This document shows positions 59,051 through 64,000 of a stretch of 64,000 nt of DNA, in pieces. The notes below the pieces were generated by a model. It saw only the letters and a program-made list of their open reading frames with translations. It ran no database searches and was not told the DNA's origin. Source of the stretch: Tretioscincus oriximinensis (Eukaryota; Chordata; Lepidosauria; Squamata; Gymnophthalmidae); NCBI GenBank assembly GCA_022410635.1, contig JAJVDF010000261.1, positions 848,227 through 912,226 of the forward strand. Reading direction: 5' to 3'. The position numbers and the translations under genes were made by a program. Numbering within the stretch: position 1 is the stretch's first letter; the number at the start of each line of letters is the position of its first letter.

Positions 59051-59287
59051 TTGAAGATGCTTTCTCATTTATTGTCTGCTGGGTGACCCAGAACAAACCT
59101 GGGTCAAGACCCATCATTGAGAACACAATGCCAGCATGGCAGGAGTTCATTGGAAGTGGCTCTTTAGCATTTGGGTACAGTGGTGACGCCATGAATGTCA
59201 GTCTGACCCAGGCTGAATCAACTCTGCCCTTCTCGTTTGGCAATTTGTCTCTTTTCAACAAAATTAACTGCTTTTTCACCCCAAAAG
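59051..59287 (+). CDS. possible single internal exon of an unidentified protein
   Basis: A pyrimidine-containing acceptor (tctgcattcccgaacag) precedes 59051 and a donor-like AAAAG/gtactc follows 59287. The stretch between is 237 nt, open in one frame, with phase 1 at both ends, as often in extracellular domain exons. It would encode about 79 residues with SFIVCWVTQNKPGSRPI, then AWQEFIGSGSLAFGYSGDAM, then LPFSFGNLSLFN. Composition is varied, unlike nearby chance frames. I do not recognise the protein. The opposite strand is also open over the same length, which weakens the case. No partner exon is proven. Confidence 0.27.
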
Positions 59288-60948
59288 GTACTCATTAATC
59301 TATAAAGCACATAAGAAAACATAGTAAAATAAAGCCCAGTTCCATAAATTAGAACTCAAATAGCAACAAAGACAATAATATGACAAAAATGTAAAAAGGG
59401 AAGAATTCTATACTTAAGGGACTGTGCAAATGGAGACTTGTTTTAGATGTTTTCTTATTTTATAGGCAGAAAGTAATGTGCATATTCCATCCTTTTATTC
59501 ACTCAGGTAGACATTTTGAGTATTAATCCAGTCTTTTTAATTTATGGTATTAGTTCAGGTCACACACACCATTTGGCTATCACTTTGTCATGTTGCTGGT
59601 GAATGAATTGGCAACTGGAGAATGTTCCCCACCTAGAGTAATTGGCAACTCTAAAACTCTCCAACCTGGCTTAGGACCAATTATTTTCTAAAGAAAATTA
59701 ACAATGCTTGGAAATCTTATCTTTAAAAGATTGTGGNGACATTATAGGAAGGTTACGAGTCTACATGATAAGAATAACTTAGGCCTACCATGCATATGGC
59801 TGATCCCCGCTCTGGGATATAATCTAGAATAAGGTCTAGTGGGGAAAAAAAGTGAGTTATGATTTTTATGTGTGTCAGTGCACAGTACACCATTTTATCC
59901 TTGGTTACGTATAATGGCATCTATTTTCATGCCTGGAATAATCCAGATAATTGAAGAAACAACTTAAATCTCTAATTGATATTCTTCAAAAGTTTAACAT
60001 GGATGTATGGAAGTATTAGAGAAAGAACAAAATGGAACCCCACAACATAACTGCAAAAAACTCAACAACACACCCCAGCATTACCTTTTGAAAGCAACTA
60101 TCTAGCTAAGAGTGAAACTTTGCAAAAAATTTCCTCAGCTCAAAACCTTAGAAGAGTTTCCAGGAGAATATTATGCCCAATCATATGCACAAATCTAGGA
60201 AGATCAACTGTGTACTGCTTCCTCTGTCAAGGCAGCTTCAATCTCAGATCTGAAACCTGAATATAAGCCTAGNTTTTCAGCACATTTTTAATGCTGAATA
60301 AAGCCCCCCTCAGCTTATACTCGGGTGCAGTGCAGGGATTCTCCAATCTGTTCCACTACCTCAGAACCATCTCGGCCTCCTCCATCCTCACCTTTTCGCC
60401 TAGCCACAGGTGGGAATACACTTCCCAGCAGGCTCCAGTGTCTTCTTTCCTCAAACCTAAGCAGTTGTATGTAGGCGGCTGCTGCTCCCTTTGCTGCCTT
60501 CCTCTGGACCAGTTCCTGAGGTGGGTTCAGTAGCANCCCCAGAGCTCAGGAGCTGGAGGAGAGTGTAGCAGTGGCAGTGGCAGCAGAAGCCATCATTATC
60601 TCATATCTATCCAGAGAGGTGAGGGCGATGCAGTACCTGAGCCTCCCTGCTGGGCTTGGGCCCCAAGAGGCCCTGAGGACTGCATGGGCCCATGGGAGGC
60701 TGGGGGCCCCAGGAGACTTATACTAGAGTCAATAAGTTTTCCCATTTTTTGTGGTAAAATTAGGTGCCTCAGCGTGTATTTGGGTTGACTTCTACTTGAG
60801 TATAAATGGGTATTTATGTTACGCAACCCACCAGGACTTCATTTTAGAACCATACTACAACTTTTTAAGAGATGTCGGACCATTTCCTGGCAGTGGAACA
60901 TTTATAATCTTCTGGATCCACACTAACCAATCTTCCCTTCTATATTTA
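59288..60948. other. no gene seen apart from a MITE half
   Basis: 59780-59846 is a half copy of MITE family B (catatggctgatccccgctc, then tctagaataaggtctagtgg). A somewhat GC-richer block lies at 60330-60720, without recognisable content. Confidence 0.5.
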
Positions 60949-61562
60949 ACCATCTGTTACAGTTTCAGAGAAATAGCCGTGTTAGTCTAGCAGAAAGTCC
61001 AGCAAAGGGGCTAGCAGCACTTTGAGACTAACTTGAGAAAAGTGGTTGGCATAAGCTTTCGTAGACAGGTCTACTTCTTCAGATGCTGAGGGACTAATGC
61101 CAGGGTCAGGTATTTCCCTATAAATACCTGACCCTGGCATTAGTCCCTCAGCATCTGAAGAAGTAGACCTGTCTACGAAAGCTTATGCCAACCACTTTTC
61201 TCAAGTTAGTCTCAAAGTGCTGCTAGCCCCTTAGTTAGAAAGATGTCCATCATGGTGTTGTCAATGATGTGAAGATGGTCCATTGTGCTACAGAATTAGC
61301 ATAGAGGTTCTAGGAGGAAAAAGTGTANACTTTGAGACTAACTTGAGAAAAGTGGTTGGCATAAGCTTTCGTAGACAGGTCTACTTCTTCAGATGCTGAG
61401 GGACTAATGCCAGGGTCAGGTATTTATAGGGAAATACCTGACCCTGGCATTAGTCCCTCAGCATCTGAAGAAGTAGACCTGTCTACGAAAGCTTATGCCA
61501 ACCACTTTTCTCAAGTTAGTCTCAAAGTGCTGCTAGCCCCTTTGCTGGACCATCTGTTACAG
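60949..61562 (+). mobile_element. snap-back retroelement, copy A, palindromic, with 14-bp target duplication
   Basis: The repeat accatctgttacag stands at 60949-60962 and 61549-61562. The insert begins tttcagagaaatagccgtgt, gcagaaagtccagcaaaggg, then enters a long near-perfect palindrome centred near 61118 (left arm from about 61004, right arm to about 61232, ending ctagcccctt). A second copy of the palindrome (61330-61548) is the reverse complement of the first, as its loop shows (tttccctataaa against tttatagggaaa). The piece between (61233-61328) does not belong here (see findings). The true element is probably a single palindrome of about 270-290 bp. Confidence 0.7.
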
Positions 61563-61573
61563 GCAAGTGTCAG

Positions 61574-61873
61574 AGAAGAAGAAGAAGGAGGAGGAGGAGG
61601 AGAAGGAGAAGGATACCCCACTTTTCTCACCTTTCAAAGGGAGTCAAAGCAGCTTACGAGGGTATTTTTGCCCAAAGGCTTANACCAGGCTGTGGTGGTT
61701 CCCATGTATCTCCTTGCAGTCAGTTGCAATTTCATACAATCTATGCTTTCGAATAGCTGGGTTGGCTAGAACTACAGGATAGTGGAAGGTGCTCACCCCT
61801 TNCCATGTGCAACATAGGGCTTCAGAACCCGATCTCCCTGATGAGAGATGGATTCCTTAGCGACTGAACTATT
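61574..61873 (-). mobile_element. tRNA-derived SINE, family A, minus strand
   Basis: A GAA/GGA-rich tail (61574-61612) is followed by ctcacctttcaaagggagtc, aaagcagcttacgagggtat, ccaggctgtggtggttccca, then cttcagaacccgatctccct and the head to about 61873. It has a small deletion with an N at 61683. It lies directly beside the snap-back element. Confidence 0.8.
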
Positions 61874-63728
61874 GGTTGGACATGTACAAATGTCTTGTTC
61901 ATCACTTCAGATTTCATACAATAAAAGTAGACTATACAATATATAAAAATCCTCTACAAAACTTCTAAAATGAATATAAAGCAAAGTCTTTCTGCATTAG
62001 AATGCCTCTAGATTTAGAAGGGGCAAGTTTGTAAAACTCTGGAACACAGAAGCTCAAAAGGTAACTTTGAGCTCCCCAGAAGCCTCTGCTCAGTTGTAGC
62101 AGAAAATAAAATTCCAGAAATATAGAACTTTAGCCTTGGTCTTTCTTACATTTTTATGAGTATGTCAGAGAGCACGTTGCAGAAGAACCAACCAATCGTG
62201 CATTGATCCTGTCACATATTCTGCTTATCTCTTGAGATAATCTCCCTTAAGGATATAAATGCATTGTAACCCATCAGGTCCAGTCCTAAATCTGGGCTTA
62301 ATTTAACTCAAGGTTGTTGAGACTGAAAATTCTAAGAGCTTTCAGCTTTGTAAACCTGTTTGGTCTAGAATTCAGTCTGCCCCATTCAGACTTAACTGCT
62401 AGTCTTTTATCTTCACAGGAAATGCCTTGAAGTCATTGTGTGTATGCCTGGCTGACTACAGTTCTTCAGACATTTCATAAACCTATCTTAGGATGCCTCT
62501 TGTTATCATAGAGATGTCTCCATAATTTTCACTCCCTGGCATTTAGTAGGCTATGGAAATTACTTTTGAAATGCCTCTGCAGACTAAAGACTGAAGGTCA
62601 GGAGTTAGATCAGCTCCTCTCCTTCCCCCATGAACCCTAGGCTAAAGATATAAAGTAAGACTAAGTGTAAATGTCTTTCACTTCTTTCACTTTTACATTT
62701 CACACACTTGTATGGTATGAGAACTAGAAAGGAGGAAAACATTGTCAATTTTAATATTATTATTTGAAGGGACATTGACCAAGACAATCATAACCTATCT
62801 GAACTTCCTGTTCATTTTAATTCAATTAGTAACCGGTGCTGTTCTCTGCAGGTACTCTGACCACCAACATTTTCATGACACAACTGTGTGAAGGTCCTCT
62901 TTATGGGGCATGAACTTAATTTGCTCCACAACAGAAACATCTGGATGAATGCAGGAAGTAAATGCTGGCTAGATTTAGTGCCAGGGGATCCTATAGTTAA
63001 TGCATTCTTACCTCATCAGTAGGTGTCACTGCAGCAGAGAGGACAAAGTCTAATGGAAGGAGCAATTCAGAGGGGAATAGAGGCAAAGAATCTGAGCCAG
63101 CCAACCAGAAACAGGAGCTGGTGAAATTCTGCCCAGTTCCAGCCAGTAGAGCTGGGTTTATGAGTTGCTTGTAAGAAGGCTATAGGAAATGAGAGATTAA
63201 GGAAATGAGTCATTATGTGATTACAAAGACATGTGGAGTGCACACATTTGTGGCCTATAATGCTGCTTTGAACAACCATAAATTTCTTCTACAGGGGCTT
63301 TGGGAAACGTTCCTGCTGTACTCAGACATAGTGGTGAGTTATAGTTCAGCAAATGGAGATGGAAGGACTGTTTTCAGCATGAAATCTCAGAAATGTTTTA
63401 AGCCCAGTTCACAATTCTTCATCTTAAATCAGACCAGGTTGTGCAAACCAGAGAAAGCAGCATTACTATCCTTCTCAGTCAACTTTGAACACAATTGTGA
63501 GGATCCTCAGAAAACTTATTTTTAGTGCATTCAAAAATTCTTCTAAGCATGTTGCATTTGAGCATGCGCTACTCTGCCACCAAGAGCCCTATTATAGTCT
63601 TGTTCTAGCTGATAACCGAATGGCATCTGCAAACTTCTTCAAAATCTCAAAGCTGCAACCGTGAGCAAGTTTGTTTGCCTTTGGACTATTTTTCATATAT
63701 AACATATTCTGCAACCCATAGTAGTAGA
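61874..63728. other. no proven gene
   Basis: Only short frames. A 39-nt stretch after ttcttctacag and before gtgagt at about 63295-63333 looks like a tiny exon, phase-compatible with 59051-59287, but this is weak. Confidence 0.4.
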
Positions 63729-63830
63729 TTTCAAAGAAATAGCCGTGTTTGTCTTGATTCAACAAAAACAGCAACAAAAAGGTAGACAGCATGCAATTTT
63801 GTAAACAAGTCTACTTCAGATGCATATTGG
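63729..63830 (+). repeat. diverged copy of the snap-back repeat, head part
   Basis: The text ttcaaagaaatagccgtgtt, then tgtcttg, and later aagtctacttcagatgc follows the element at 60963 (tttcagagaaatagccgtgt, then ctacttcttcagatgc). The inner part is changed. No palindrome is visible. Confidence 0.6.
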
Positions 63831-63884
63831 AAGGAGCAAGGTATTCTAGATTGCTAGATGTTCTGCAAAGAACAATCTGCATTT

Positions 63885-64000
63885 AATTATTTATTTACAT
63901 TTTTTACCGCCCTATAGCCAAAGGTCTCAGGGCAGTTAATAATAAAAACACAATTAACATGTTAAAAACAACTACAACTAAAAAATAGGGACAGCAGTTT
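63885..64000 (-). repeat. dispersed repeat with (AAAT)n tail, cut by the window end
   Basis: A ttatttatttaca tail is followed by ttaccgccctatagccaaag, gtctcagggcagttaataat and aaatagggacagcagttt, the same family as 49600-49748 and 46707-46887. Confidence 0.65.

Noticed and set aside
61019..61548. Tandem array of palindromes or an inverted CRISPR-like repeat
   Set aside because: There are only two units, the second is the exact reverse complement of the first, and the spacer is a displaced piece from 58231-58325; misassembly explains it better.

Overview
The window looks like non-coding nuclear DNA of a vertebrate, most likely a squamate reptile (lizard, gecko or snake). It is AT-rich and CpG-poor, with short stop-riddled reading frames and many degraded transposable elements. 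The evidence for a squamate is the mix of repeats: 5'-truncated CR1-like LINEs ending in a short ttcttatgttcttat-type tail, an L1 3' fragment, tRNA-derived SINEs with cttctt or aaat tails, hAT, Tc1 and mariner-like MITEs, and LTR-like blocks. The species cannot be named from sequence alone. No complete protein-coding gene, rRNA, functional tRNA or CRISPR array was found.

Layout. 0-9 kb: a Tc1-like element reduced to its inverted ends (186-263), a foldback with a TG-repeat loop (3442-3580), two CR1-like copies with broken reverse transcriptase (4022-4812, 6733-7887) and a solo LTR-like block (8160-9035). 9-20 kb: an AT-rich but CpG-dense patch (9295-9545), two SINEs, a hAT MITE, three copies of an unnamed inverted-repeat MITE (near 11.7, 18.9 and 19.7 kb) and a long imperfect foldback (18233-18643). 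20-35 kb: a snap-back retroelement (23608-23719), a second LTR-like block (25474-26253), a strong hairpin (26300-26414), CR1 copies at 27.5 and 31.0-32.2 kb, an L1 3' end with target duplication (32990-33802) and an intact-looking SINE (34230-34484). 36-46 kb: a 1.94-kb non-autonomous hAT with perfect 8-bp target duplications (38850-40790), a CR1 split by a 1.02-kb element with inverted ends (43495-45285), and a mariner-like MITE (45716-45908). 46-64 kb: more CR1 and SINE pieces, a 20-N gap at 58211-58230, one possible protein exon (59051-59287), and a large palindrome (60963-61548) that carries signs of misassembly.

How the parts relate: no gene circuit is visible. The useful story is nesting. 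A hAT sits at the head of a SINE, an unknown DNA element sits in a CR1, and a SINE shares a tail with a dispersed repeat. The most unusual item is a repeat family that twice inserted as a snap-back palindrome with 14-bp target duplications. Its conserved block resembles a hammerhead ribozyme core, although stem III is missing. I saw no clear new defence or metabolic system.
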